This document shows positions 35,397-44,006 of a stretch of DNA of 64,000 nt, one piece after another (position 1 is the stretch's first letter; each line of letters opens with the position of its first letter). Source of the stretch: Allobosea sp. AAP35 (GTDB taxonomy: Bacteria; Pseudomonadota; Alphaproteobacteria; Rhizobiales; Beijerinckiaceae); NCBI RefSeq assembly GCF_001295925.1, contig NZ_LJHQ01000003.1, forward strand, positions 248,001 to 312,000. The letters are read 5' to 3'. The position numbers were made by a program, and so were the translations under genes. The notes beneath the pieces were generated by a model. The model saw only the letters and a list, made by a program, of their open reading frames with translations, had not been told where the DNA came from and ran no database searches.

Positions 35397-36218
35397 TCAG
35401 CGGGGCTCGCCGGCGAGCAGCCGGCCGAGATGAACGGGCAGCACCTCGCGGCGATACCATTCGCTCGCGATCGCGTCGGTGGCAGGGCGGCAGCCTTCCA
35501 GCGCGCCCGTCTTCGCGGCGGCGATCGCGGCGGCATCCAGGCTCTTGCCCTCCAGCGCCCGTTCGACGCCGCGCGCGCGGATCGGCGTCGGCGCCATCGC
35601 GCCATAGGCGACCCGCGCTTGGGCGACGCGCCCGCCGGCCAGCGGCAGATGCGCGGCGATCGACAGGACCGAGATGCCCTTGGGCTTCACCCGGCTGATC
35701 TTGCGGAAGTGGAAGTCCCCCGGATTGGCCGGCCGCGAGAACTGCACGGATGTGACCAGCGCCGATCCCGAGCGCTCGCGCGCGGCCAGGAACTCCTCCA
35801 GCGGCGTCGCCCGGCCGGAGCCGAAACCCGCCTGTAGGACAACCTGCGCGTCGAGGGCCAGCAACGCGACCGTGAAATCGCCATAAGGCGCGGGAGCGAA
35901 CAGGTTGCCTCCGACGGAGGCCATATTGCGCACGGCCGGTCCGCCGATGGCGCGCGCCGCAGGATGCAGGAAGGCAAGCTCCCGGTTCGCCAGGATCATC
36001 CCCATGGTCACGCCCGCGCCGAGTTCGATGCGTCCGCCGCCGGCCTCGATCCGCCGGAAGGCGGGATCGGTGACGCGAAGCAGCGTGCCCTCCGTCAGGC
36101 GGCCTTCGTTGACATCGCGCATGACCAGCGTGCCGCCGCCGATCAGCACCGCCTGCCGGTCGCCCGACAGGATGCCGGCGGCCTCCGAAAGGGTCGTGCA
36201 GCTTCTCACATCGAGCAT
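35397..36218 (-). CDS. Molybdenum hydroxylase FAD-binding medium subunit (CoxM-like)
   Basis: 273 residues. FAD-binding stretches are LIGGGTLVMRD (shortened from the AGGQSL type), IGGPAVRNMASVGGNL and PYGDFTVALLALDA, with a C-terminal CoxM domain ending HLGRLLAGEPR. It accepts electrons from the iron-sulfur subunit. One base separates it from the upstream SRPBCC gene. Confidence 0.9.
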   Translation of the reverse strand: MLDVRSCTTLSEAAGILSGDRQAVLIGGGTLVMRDVNEGRLTEGTLLRVTDPAFRRIEAGGGRIELGAGVTMGMILANRELAFLHPAARAIGGPAVRNMASVGGNLFAPAPYGDFTVALLALDAQVVLQAGFGSGRATPLEEFLAARERSGSALVTSVQFSRPANPGDFHFRKISRVKPKGISVLSIAAHLPLAGGRVAQARVAYGAMAPTPIRARGVERALEGKSLDAAAIAAAKTGALEGCRPATDAIASEWYRREVLPVHLGRLLAGEPR

Positions 36219-36219
36219 G

Positions 36220-36672
36220 TCAGACGGCCTCCCTCGCCAGTTCGGGCAGGCGGCGCACCGCCTCGATGCCGTTGGTGTAGACCTCGTCGCCGACGATGCG
36301 GGCGAGCTCGGCTTCCCGGCCGGGCGGCGTGGTGAAGCGGCTTTCCCAGTGCCAGAAGGCGCGGTTGCCGTCGGTCACCGGCAAAAGCCGGACATGGGCG
36401 ACGTAGTTGAACAGCGGGATCGGCGTATCGAGCAGGCAGTAGCTGAAGGTCATTTCGAGATCCGAAAGCGTGAGGAGCTGCTCGCGCAATTCGCTGCCGT
36501 CCTGCAGCCAGAAGCGGCGCACGCAGCCGATCTTGTCGGACGGGTGCCCGCGCTCGATCTCGCTGCGGGCGACGATCGGGTGCCAGCGGTCATGGCCGTT
36601 GAAGTCGCGCAGCACCGACCAGAGCAGGTCGACCGGCGCGTCGATGATCGTGCTGCGGACGACATGGGGCAT
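36220..36672 (-). CDS. SRPBCC family protein (copy 2)
   Basis: 150 residues, one START-like helix-grip domain of the polyketide-cyclase type. It is clearly related to the next upstream gene (shared DFNG..WHP, REQLL.LSD and NYVA..RL.P.TD). Such proteins hold hydrophobic ligands. In CO dehydrogenase clusters a protein of the same fold, CoxG, links the enzyme to the membrane quinone pool. A similar job is possible here but unproven. Confidence 0.8.
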   Translation of the reverse strand: MPHVVRSTIIDAPVDLLWSVLRDFNGHDRWHPIVARSEIERGHPSDKIGCVRRFWLQDGSELREQLLTLSDLEMTFSYCLLDTPIPLFNYVAHVRLLPVTDGNRAFWHWESRFTTPPGREAELARIVGDEVYTNGIEAVRRLPELAREAV

Positions 36673-36676
36673 GGTC

Positions 36677-37114
36677 TCATCCCCCGAATGCGCGCTTGAG
36701 CGCGTCGAAGCCGCCCTGGAAGACATTGGTGCCGATGCCCTCGATCAGCTCCGCCTCGCGTTCGGGCGCGCAGTCGAATTCGGCCGACCACTCGATGAAG
36801 GTCCGCTCCTGGTCGGTGATCGGCGTCAGCCTCAGCGTCGCGACATAGTTCGTCAGCGGCATCGGCGAGTCGAGGATCGCGTAGGTGCAGAACATGTCGT
36901 AGTCCGAGAGGCCGAGCAGCTGCTCGCGCAGGCGATCGCCGCTGCGCAGCGAGAAGGCACGGATGCAGCCGACCTTGTCGGCCGGTTCGCCATTCTCGAT
37001 CCGGCTTTCGGCGATGCGAGGGTGCCAGTTCGGCAGGCCGTTGAAATCCCGCACGCGGGCCCAGACCTTGGCGGCGGGGGCGGAGATGACGCTGGAAACG
37101 TAGACGCGGGCCAT
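36677..37114 (-). CDS. SRPBCC family protein (copy 1)
   Basis: 145 residues, same fold and about half identical to copy 2 by eye, so the pair is a tandem duplication. Marks: MARVYVSSVISAPAAKVW, RDFNGLPNWHPRIAESRIENG, VGCIRAF. ATG 37114 lies 12 bases after the flotillin gene stop; copy 2 begins four bases beyond its own stop. Function inferred only from the fold and neighbours. Confidence 0.8.
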   Translation of the reverse strand: MARVYVSSVISAPAAKVWARVRDFNGLPNWHPRIAESRIENGEPADKVGCIRAFSLRSGDRLREQLLGLSDYDMFCTYAILDSPMPLTNYVATLRLTPITDQERTFIEWSAEFDCAPEREAELIEGIGTNVFQGGFDALKRAFGG

Positions 37115-37126
37115 GATGCTTCAGCC

Positions 37127-40057
37127 TCAGGAGGTCTTGCCGGGGCCGGCTTTGGGCGCTCTGCCCCCGCCGCCCGACTTGGGATCGCCGCCGCTCTGAC
37201 CGTCGCTCTTCGTCTCGCCGCCATCCTTCGGTTTGGCCGGCTGCGCATCCTTGGCGACGCGCTGCATGTCGGAGGCCTCGCGCATCAGCCCGCCCATCTT
37301 GGCGAGGTTGCCGCCCTCGATGCCGATCTCCTTCAGCACCTGGTCGATCATCGGCGCCTGGACGCGGTAGCGCAGCGCCGATTCGATGACCTCATCGGTC
37401 GGCGAGCGCGCCGCCCCGCCTGCGCCGCCCGAACCGCCGCCACCGGCGAGGCCGTCGACATGCAGGATGCGGATGCCCTCGATCTTCTCCATCGGCTTGA
37501 CGCTCTCGCGCACGATGCCCTCGATCTTGTCGAGCAGGCGGCGACGGAAGAGCCCGTAGCGGGAGCCGTCGGTGAGCACGTTCTCGGCCTCGTAGAGCAG
37601 CTTCTGCGCATCGGCCTCGACGGTGCGGCGAATCTTGTCGGCCGCCGCGGCGATGTTGGATTCCTCGGCCGCCTTCTCGGCCAGCAGCACCTCGACGGTC
37701 TTGCGCCGCCGCGCGCCCTCGCTCTCGCGCACCGTCTTGACGTTTTCCTCGGCCTCGACCGCCTTGGCGCGGGCGATCTCGGCATTGGCCTGGGCGGCGG
37801 ATTCCTCGAGCGACTTGGTGTAGAGCGCGATCGCCTTGTCCATGGCGGCGGCCTCGACATCGCGCTCCCTAGCGATCTCCAGCTTGCGCAGCTCGCGCTG
37901 GCGCCCGACACGGGCCTCGTCGAGCCCCCGATCCGACGAGATGCGGGCGCGCTCGACCTCCTCGTTGGAGGCGATCTGCGCCTCCTGCAGCGCCTGGGTG
38001 CGGGCGATCTCGAGCTGTTCCAGCGCGCGGCGGCGTTCGATCCGCGTGGTCTCCAGCGCCTGCTCGCGGACGATATCGACGGTCTCGACCTGCTGCCTGG
38101 CGGTGATCTCTGCCTGGCGCAGCGCGCTGTCGGCATCCGTACGCTCGACCTTCTTGGCGGCGAGCACGATCGCGCGGTCTTCCTCCGCAACCTCGACCGC
38201 CTTCTTCTGGGCGATCTGCAGCATTTCGCGCGATTTCGCCGCGTCGATGCGCTCCTCGTCCAGCTTGAGTTCGGTGGCGATGCGCTGACGCTCGACGGTA
38301 TCACGACGCTTCAGCTCGGCTGTGTCGAGATCGGCGTTGCGGCGGATCTCCAGCTCCTTGGTCGAGAGCTCGGCGGCGATCCGCTCGGCTGCGACGACCT
38401 TCTCCTGCGCGATGCGTGCGGCTTCCGTGGCCTCGCGGGCCGCGATCTCGGCGGTGTCGATCGCCTGGTTGCGGGCAATTTCGAGATTGCGGATGTCCTC
38501 GTCGCGGCGGATGCGCTCACTGGCGACGATGCGCTCCTGGCTGATGCGCGCCTTCTCCACGGTCTCACGCGCCGAAATCTCGGCCGCCTCGATCGTCTCG
38601 CTCTGCTCGATCTCCAGCAGGCGCTTGCGCTGCTCCAGCGCGATGCGGTCGGCCGTCAGCACGTTCTCTTGGGCGATCCGGGCCTTCTCGACCGCCTCGC
38701 GAGCGGCGATCTCGGCCTCGTCCAGCGCACGGTTGCGGGCGATGCCGAGCGCGCGGACGCGCTCCTCCTGGCCGATGCGGGCGGTATCGACCGCTTCGCG
38801 CGCCGCGATATCCTCCTGGTCGAGCACGCGGGTGCGCTCGATCTCGCGATTGCGGATCTCCTGCTCGCGGATGATGCGCTCGGCGCTGATCGCGCTCTCC
38901 TGCAGGATGCGCGCTTTCTCCGTGGCTTCACGAGCCGCGATCTCGGCGGCTTCCAGCGTCTGCGCGCGCTCGATCTCCTTCTGCCGTATGTCGCGCTCGG
39001 AGGCGATGCGGGCTGCGCTGATCGCCTGTTCATTGGCGATGCGGGCCTTCTCGATCAGTTCGCGGGAGGCGATCTCGGCCTCCTCGACGGCCTGCGTCCT
39101 CGCAATCTCCTGCTGGCGGATGTCGCGGTCGGACGCGATGCGCGCCTCGCTGATCGCGCGCTCATTGGAGATGCGCGACTTCTCGATCTCCTCGCGGGAG
39201 AGGATCTGCGCCTGCTCGGCCTCGGTGTCGCGGGCGGCGCGCTCGCGGGCGACCTCGGCGCGCTGGACGGCGCGCTTGATCTCGATTTCGCGTTGCTGTT
39301 CGAGGCGGGCCGCCTCGCTGTCGCGCTCGATGTCGAGCGCCTGGCGCTCGGCCTCGAGGTTGCGGGTGCGGATGCGGATCATCGAATCCTGCTCGATGTC
39401 GTTGCGCAGCTTCCGCTTGTCTTCGATCTCCTCGATGATCCGCGTCAGACCGGCGGCGTCGAAGCGGTTGGACGGGTTGAAATACTGAAGATCGGTCTGG
39501 TCGAGATCGGTCAGCGCCACCGATTCGAGCAAGAGCCCGTTCTGGTCGAGCGCCTCGGCGGCAGCCTCCTTGACGCGCTGGACGTACATTCCGCGCTGCT
39601 CATGCATCTCCTCCATCGTCATCTCGGAGGCGACGGTGCGAAGCGCCGAGATGAACTTGCCGGACAGGAGGGCATGAAGCTGGTCGGGTTGGAGCGTGCG
39701 CCGGCCCAGCGTCGCGGCGGCGACGGACACCGAGTCCCGCTCCGGCTTCACCCGGACATAGAACTCGGCGTCGATGTCGACGCGCATCCGGTCGCGGGTG
39801 ATCAGCGCGTCGTTGTTGGCCCGCGTCACCGCGAGCTGCAGCACGTTCATGTTGACGGGCGTGACGTCGTGGATGATCGGCAGCACGAAGGCGCCACCAT
39901 TGATCACCACCTGTTCGCCGAACAGGCCGGTGCGGACGAAGGAGACCTCCTTCGACGAGCGCCGATACAGCCAGTTCACCAGATAGACGATGATGGCGAT
40001 GACGATCACCGCCACGATCAGCCAGAGGATCAGCGATCCGATCAGCTGTCCCGTCAT
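37127..40057 (-). CDS. Flotillin-like SPFH protein with giant hendecad coiled coil
   Basis: 976 residues, far longer than usual bacterial flotillins (about 500-700). Residues 4-28 form one membrane anchor (LIGSLILWLIVAVIVIAIIVYLV). An SPFH domain follows (about 35-200; TGLFGEQVVINGGAFVLP, VDIDAEFYVRV). Residues 284-727 are a charged rod with Ile/Leu/Val every 11 residues. Residues 800-865 are flotillin C-terminal-like, followed by a Gly-rich segment (871-881), an alpha-helical patch and a disordered Lys/Gly tail. SPFH proteins build membrane scaffolds and microdomains. Its place between a TIM-barrel gene and the Mo-hydroxylase genes suggests it organises that enzyme or the uptake system at the membrane. 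This is inference. Confidence 0.85.
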   Translation of the reverse strand: MTGQLIGSLILWLIVAVIVIAIIVYLVNWLYRRSSKEVSFVRTGLFGEQVVINGGAFVLPIIHDVTPVNMNVLQLAVTRANNDALITRDRMRVDIDAEFYVRVKPERDSVSVAAATLGRRTLQPDQLHALLSGKFISALRTVASEMTMEEMHEQRGMYVQRVKEAAAEALDQNGLLLESVALTDLDQTDLQYFNPSNRFDAAGLTRIIEEIEDKRKLRNDIEQDSMIRIRTRNLEAERQALDIERDSEAARLEQQREIEIKRAVQRAEVARERAARDTEAEQAQILSREEIEKSRISNERAISEARIASDRDIRQQEIARTQAVEEAEIASRELIEKARIANEQAISAARIASERDIRQKEIERAQTLEAAEIAAREATEKARILQESAISAERIIREQEIRNREIERTRVLDQEDIAAREAVDTARIGQEERVRALGIARNRALDEAEIAAREAVEKARIAQENVLTADRIALEQRKRLLEIEQSETIEAAEISARETVEKARISQERIVASERIRRDEDIRNLEIARNQAIDTAEIAAREATEAARIAQEKVVAAERIAAELSTKELEIRRNADLDTAELKRRDTVERQRIATELKLDEERIDAAKSREMLQIAQKKAVEVAEEDRAIVLAAKKVERTDADSALRQAEITARQQVETVDIVREQALETTRIERRRALEQLEIARTQALQEAQIASNEEVERARISSDRGLDEARVGRQRELRKLEIARERDVEAAAMDKAIALYTKSLEESAAQANAEIARAKAVEAEENVKTVRESEGARRRKTVEVLLAEKAAEESNIAAAADKIRRTVEADAQKLLYEAENVLTDGSRYGLFRRRLLDKIEGIVRESVKPMEKIEGIRILHVDGLAGGGGSGGAGGAARSPTDEVIESALRYRVQAPMIDQVLKEIGIEGGNLAKMGGLMREASDMQRVAKDAQPAKPKDGGETKSDGQSGGDPKSGGGGRAPKAGPGKTS
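37879..39208 (-). repeat. DNA encoding the 11-residue repeat rod of the flotillin-like protein
   Basis: The segment EIAAREAxEKARI occurs at residues 328, 372, 416, 449, 493 and 537, spaced 44, 44, 33, 44 and 44 residues, which is 132 or 99 bases in the DNA. The unit is four (or three) hendecads. This indicates growth by internal duplication and deletion in multiples of 33 bases. Confidence 0.8.
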
Positions 40058-40085
40058 GTCCTCATCCTCCCGCCCGTAGCCTGGG

Positions 40086-40961
40086 TCATTTCGCTTTGCC
40101 CGCCTTGCCGGCGGGCTTCTTGACTGTGAGATCGCGCCCGATGCGCTTGAAGGCGCGGGTCTGTTCGCGGATCGCGACCTCGACCGGCAGCCGTTCCATC
40201 GAGGAAGCGCCGTAGAAGCCGTGGCAGTGCTTGGTGTTTTTCATGATGAAATCGGCGTCCGCCGGCTCGGCGACCGGCCCGCCATGGACGAGGATCAGCG
40301 CGTCCTTCTTCACCGCGAGCGCGGCGGCTGCCCATGCATCGACCAGCGCCGGGCAGTCGGCGAGCTTGAGCGCGGTCTCGGCGCCGATCGCTCCCCCCGT
40401 CGTCAGGCCGAGATGGCAGACGATGATGTCGGCGCCGGCCTGCGCCATGGCCCGCGCATCGTCCTCGCAGAAGACGTAAGGCGTCGTCAGCAGGCCCTTG
40501 GCGTTGGCGAGCCTGATCATCTCGACCTCGAGGCCGTAGCCCATGCCGGTCTCTTCGAGATTCTTGCGGAAGACGCCGTCGATCAGCCCGACGGTCGGGA
40601 AATTCTGCACCCCCGCGAAGCCGATGCGCGCGACCTCGTCGAGGAAGACATCCATCCGCCGGAACGGATCGGTGCCGCAGACGCCGGCGACGACCGGCGT
40701 GGTCTTCACCACCGGCAGCACTTCGGCCGCCATCTCCATGACGATCGCATTAGCGTCGCCATAGGGCATGAGCCCTGAGAGCGAGCCGCGCCCGGCCATG
40801 CGGTAGCGGCCGGAATTGTAGATCACGATGAGGTCGATGCCGCCGGCCTCCTCGCATTTGGCCGACAGCCCCGTGCCGGCGCCGCCGCCGACGATTGGCT
40901 CTCCGGCTTTCACCATCGCCCGGAAGCGCTTCAGCAGGCTCTTCTTGTCGAAGCTCACCAT
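40086..40961 (-). CDS. Phosphoenolpyruvate-hydrolase-family TIM-barrel protein
   Basis: 291 residues. The family signature [39 protein letters not shown]... is unmistakable, followed by [12 protein letters not shown] and [18 protein letters not shown]. The family is named for predicted PEP hydrolase activity, but its reaction is not established. It is typically encoded beside a Tm-1-like (UPF0261) protein, as here. ATG 40961 is chosen because AGGAG lies four bases upstream and the length before the glycine motif fits homologues; an ATG at 40973 overlapping the upstream stop is the alternative. Confidence 0.85.
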   Translation of the reverse strand: MVSFDKKSLLKRFRAMVKAGEPIVGGGAGTGLSAKCEEAGGIDLIVIYNSGRYRMAGRGSLSGLMPYGDANAIVMEMAAEVLPVVKTTPVVAGVCGTDPFRRMDVFLDEVARIGFAGVQNFPTVGLIDGVFRKNLEETGMGYGLEVEMIRLANAKGLLTTPYVFCEDDARAMAQAGADIIVCHLGLTTGGAIGAETALKLADCPALVDAWAAAALAVKKDALILVHGGPVAEPADADFIMKNTKHCHGFYGASSMERLPVEVAIREQTRAFKRIGRDLTVKKPAGKAGKAK

Positions 40962-40969
40962 CTTGCTCC

Positions 40970-43210
40970 TCATGCCTTCGCCCGCTCGCGTCGGCGCCCG
41001 GCATGCAGCGGGCGGAACTGCTGCACGAGGGCGGCGGCGAAGGCCGGGTCGTTGATGTGATGCGCGTAGCGGATCAGCTGCCGGGTCGGCGTCTGGCGCA
41101 CGGTCTGTTCCAGCGCCTGGAACAGCGCGGCGTCCGCTACGGGATCGTGGAAGGGCTGGCCGGGCGCATCGAGCGCCGAGACGCCCTTCTCGGGCAGAAG
41201 GAAGCGCACCGGCCCCTCCATCAGGTTCAGCCGCTCGCCGATCCAGCGCCCCATCCGCGCATTCTCGTCAGGCGTGGTGCGCATCAGCGTGATCTGCGGA
41301 TTGTGCGGGTAAAGGTTGCGGCCGCGATAGCGCTCGGGAACGGTCTCGGGGGCAAAGAAATTGACCATGTCGAGCGCGCCGACCGAGCCGACATAGGGAA
41401 TGCGGGTGCGGATGATCGCCCCAAACCGGTCCTCGGTCGCGGGCAGGAAGCCGCCCATCATCATGTCGCAGATTTCGGTGGTGGAGACGTCGATGACGGC
41501 GCCGACCAGCCCGGAATCGACCAGCTTCTCCAGTGCCCGCCCGCCCGTGCCCGTGGCGTGGAAGACCAGCGGCTCCCACTCGGCCTCCAACAGCTTACCG
41601 ACCTGCTGCACGCAGGGCGTCGTCACGCCGAACATGGTCAGCCCGACAAGCGGCTTCTCAGGCTCGCCGCGCCGCGTCGTCGCCGGTCTGGTCAAGTCGG
41701 CCAGCCGCGACTTGGCCATGGCGGCCATCGCCCGCGCGCCATTGCCGAGCACCAGGCGCGAGACGCGGTTCAGCCCCTGCACATCGGTGACGGCATGCAT
41801 CATGGTGATGTCGGCGGCGCCGACATAAGCCCCGACATCGCCCGAGGCCATGGTGGAGATCATCAGCTTCGGCAGGCCGATGGGCAGGTCCTGCATCGCC
41901 GGCGTCACCATCGCGGTCGCGCCCGAGCCGCCGGCCGAGATCACGCCGAGAACGCCCTGCTGGCGCGGCAGCCAGGCCTTGAAGGCTTGCGTCATCGCCG
42001 CGACCGCAGCGCCGCGGTCGCCCGATGCGATGCCGGCCGAGCCGCGCGGATGGGCGAGCGCGATCTCCTGGGGGGGGACGTCGCCGCCAGCGCTGCGGCC
42101 CGAGGTCGAGATGTCGACGAGCCGCGCCCGCACCCCTTCCGCCTGCACGAGATCGCGGATGAATCGCAGCTCGTCGCCCTTGGTGTCGAGCGTGCCGACG
42201 ACGATGACATGCGGCTCGCCGCTGGCCGAGGGCGCCTGGCGCCGGCCATCCGCGACGGCCCGGCCGTCGAGCGTCGCCAGGGTCGGCCGCGAGATGGTGC
42301 GCGCCTGCGCCTCGATGCGCGCTGCCGGCACCGGCTGCGACCAGCGCGTCGGGATCACCGGATTGGCGTTGTAGACCCGCAGCGGCCCGGTCGGCGGGGA
42401 GGGCGCGCGAGCCGCCCCGCTCTCGGGAGCCTGAGCCTCGCTTTGCGCCCCATCCGTTTCGTCATGGCCGTGACGGCCGACGCCGAGCAGGCGTTGCTGG
42501 AGTTCACGATCACCCGCCAGCGTCGCCGAGGCGATGATGCGGTTGACCCGGCCATTGACCATGATGGCGACGGGGTCCGACATCTCGGTGGCGACGCCGA
42601 TATTCTGTTCGATCACGAGGATGGCGACGTCGCCCTGATCGGCGAGGCGCACCAGCATCTCCTCGACATGGGCGACGATGACCGGCGCGAGCCCCTCAGT
42701 CGGCTCGTCCATGATCAGGAGGCGTGGATTCATCAGCAGCGCGCGGCTGATCGCCAGCATCTGCTGCTCGCCGCCGGACAATTGGGCGCCGCCATTGTTG
42801 CGGCGCTCGGCGAGCCGCGGGAAAGCCTCGTAGATCCGCTCCGGCGTCCAGGCCCCGCGCTTGCCGCGCTGCATCAGGCGCAGGTGTTCGTCGACCGTCA
42901 GCGAACGCCAGAGCCGACGGCCCTGCGGGACATAGCCGATGCCGAGCCGCGCGATCTCGGCGGGGCTGCGGCCGGCGATCTCCTCGCCGAAGAAGCGGAT
43001 CGAGCCGGAGCTGATCGGCACCAGCCCCATGATCGCCTTGCACATGGTCGTCTTGCCCATGCCGTTGCGGCCGACGACCGAGAGCACGCCGCTCTGCAGC
43101 GTGAGATCGACGCCCTGCACCGCATGGGAGCGGCCGTAGAAAACGTTGAGACCCGCGATCTGCAGGATCGGCACGCCGACGCCTGGAGGAGCCTTGAGGC
43201 GTTCAGCCAT
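40970..43210 (-). CDS. LivF-type ABC ATPase fused to Tm-1-like (UPF0261) domain
   Basis: 746 residues. Residues 12-245 are a branched-chain amino-acid-type ATPase: Walker [10 protein letters not shown] (48-56), signature LSGGEQQ (144-150), Walker B LLIMDEP (164-170), and LVIEQNI. A linker rich in Ala/Pro/Gln follows (250-330). Residues 333-746 form a full UPF0261/Tm-1-like protein beginning [17 protein letters not shown], with [23 protein letters not shown] and [13 protein letters not shown]-like [16 protein letters not shown] 43210 has GGAGG five bases upstream. It overlaps livG by eight bases. The fusion ties the uncharacterised domain to an importer. The role of the second domain is unknown; plant Tm-1 binds ATP. 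Confidence 0.88.
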   Translation of the reverse strand: MAERLKAPPGVGVPILQIAGLNVFYGRSHAVQGVDLTLQSGVLSVVGRNGMGKTTMCKAIMGLVPISSGSIRFFGEEIAGRSPAEIARLGIGYVPQGRRLWRSLTVDEHLRLMQRGKRGAWTPERIYEAFPRLAERRNNGGAQLSGGEQQMLAISRALLMNPRLLIMDEPTEGLAPVIVAHVEEMLVRLADQGDVAILVIEQNIGVATEMSDPVAIMVNGRVNRIIASATLAGDRELQQRLLGVGRHGHDETDGAQSEAQAPESGAARAPSPPTGPLRVYNANPVIPTRWSQPVPAARIEAQARTISRPTLATLDGRAVADGRRQAPSASGEPHVIVVGTLDTKGDELRFIRDLVQAEGVRARLVDISTSGRSAGGDVPPQEIALAHPRGSAGIASGDRGAAVAAMTQAFKAWLPRQQGVLGVISAGGSGATAMVTPAMQDLPIGLPKLMISTMASGDVGAYVGAADITMMHAVTDVQGLNRVSRLVLGNGARAMAAMAKSRLADLTRPATTRRGEPEKPLVGLTMFGVTTPCVQQVGKLLEAEWEPLVFHATGTGGRALEKLVDSGLVGAVIDVSTTEICDMMMGGFLPATEDRFGAIIRTRIPYVGSVGALDMVNFFAPETVPERYRGRNLYPHNPQITLMRTTPDENARMGRWIGERLNLMEGPVRFLLPEKGVSALDAPGQPFHDPVADAALFQALEQTVRQTPTRQLIRYAHHINDPAFAAALVQQFRPLHAGRRRERAKA

Positions 43211-44006
43211 GACCACCTCCGACATGACCGCCTCCCAGGTAGAGTTCCTGGACCTCGGGGTCGGTTTCGATCTCCTCGGGCGCGCCTTCCTTGAAGATTC
43301 GGCCATTGTGCATCATCGTCACGCTTTCGACGACGCGCAGCGCCACATCCATGTCGTGCTCGATGATGATGTAGCCGATATGGCTCGGCAGCGAGGTCAG
43401 GATATGGACGAGGTCGCGCCGTTCCGTCGGCGACAGCCCCGCCGCCGGCTCGTCGAACAGGATGAAGCGCGGCGCTCCTGACAGAGCCAGCGCGATCTCG
43501 AGCTGGCGCTGCTGGCCATAGGCGAGCTCGCCGACCAGTCTGTCCTTGACGGGACCAAGGTGCACGGCCTCCACCAGCGTCTCGGCGGCATGGACCAGCG
43601 CATCGTCGCGGCGTGGCCGCAGCATCGAGAAGCGGTTCCGCGAGACGCCCCGGCAGGCCAGATAGACATTGTCGAGCACCGACAGCCCGACGAAGAGCGA
43701 GGAGATCTGGTAGGTCCGGCGCAGGCCGCGCCGGATGCGCTCCTGCGGCGGGAAGGCAGTGACATCCTCGCCGAAGAAGCGGATGACGCCGGAGCTCGGC
43801 GCGAAATCACCTGTGATGCAGTTGAAGAGCGTGGTCTTGCCGGCGCCGTTGGAGCCGAGCACGGCGCGCCTTTCGCCGGGCCTCACCGAGAGTGTGATAT
43901 CGGTCAGCGCCGCTAGCGCTCCGAACAGCCGCGAGACCCCGCGCAGTTCGAGCGCATTGGCCGAGCCCGCCGCCGTCAGCCGTTCGCGTGTGGCGATCGC
44001 GCTCAT
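43203..44006 (-). CDS. livG: LIV-type ABC transporter ATPase
   Basis: 267 residues. Walker A GSNGAGKTT, signature LAYGQQRQLEIALAL (a LivG-type variant of LSGGQ), Walker B FILFDEPAAGL, and IIIEHDMD. The second ATPase of the importer, partner of the LivF half in the next gene. ATG 44006 overlaps the livM stop by four bases. Confidence 0.93.
   Translation of the reverse strand: MSAIATRERLTAAGSANALELRGVSRLFGALAALTDITLSVRPGERRAVLGSNGAGKTTLFNCITGDFAPSSGVIRFFGEDVTAFPPQERIRRGLRRTYQISSLFVGLSVLDNVYLACRGVSRNRFSMLRPRRDDALVHAAETLVEAVHLGPVKDRLVGELAYGQQRQLEIALALSGAPRFILFDEPAAGLSPTERRDLVHILTSLPSHIGYIIIEHDMDVALRVVESVTMMHNGRIFKEGAPEEIETDPEVQELYLGGGHVGGGHG

Noticed and set aside
32090-36218. Identification as aerobic carbon monoxide dehydrogenase
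   Set aside because: Gene order M-S-L with CoxD/E is similar, but the large subunit has NRCPSTAMRGFG instead of the AYRCSFR loop needed for the Cu-Mo site.
36470-40123. A 1217-codon open frame on the plus strand opposite the flotillin-like gene
   Set aside because: It is the mirror of a GC-rich, repeat-bearing coding region. Its leucine/arginine/aspartate-rich translation mirrors the repeats, and no family is recognisable.
40895-43294. A 799-codon plus-strand frame opposite the LivF/Tm-1-like gene
   Set aside because: Third-position GC bias leaves the antisense frame open; the minus strand holds intact ABC and UPF0261 motifs.
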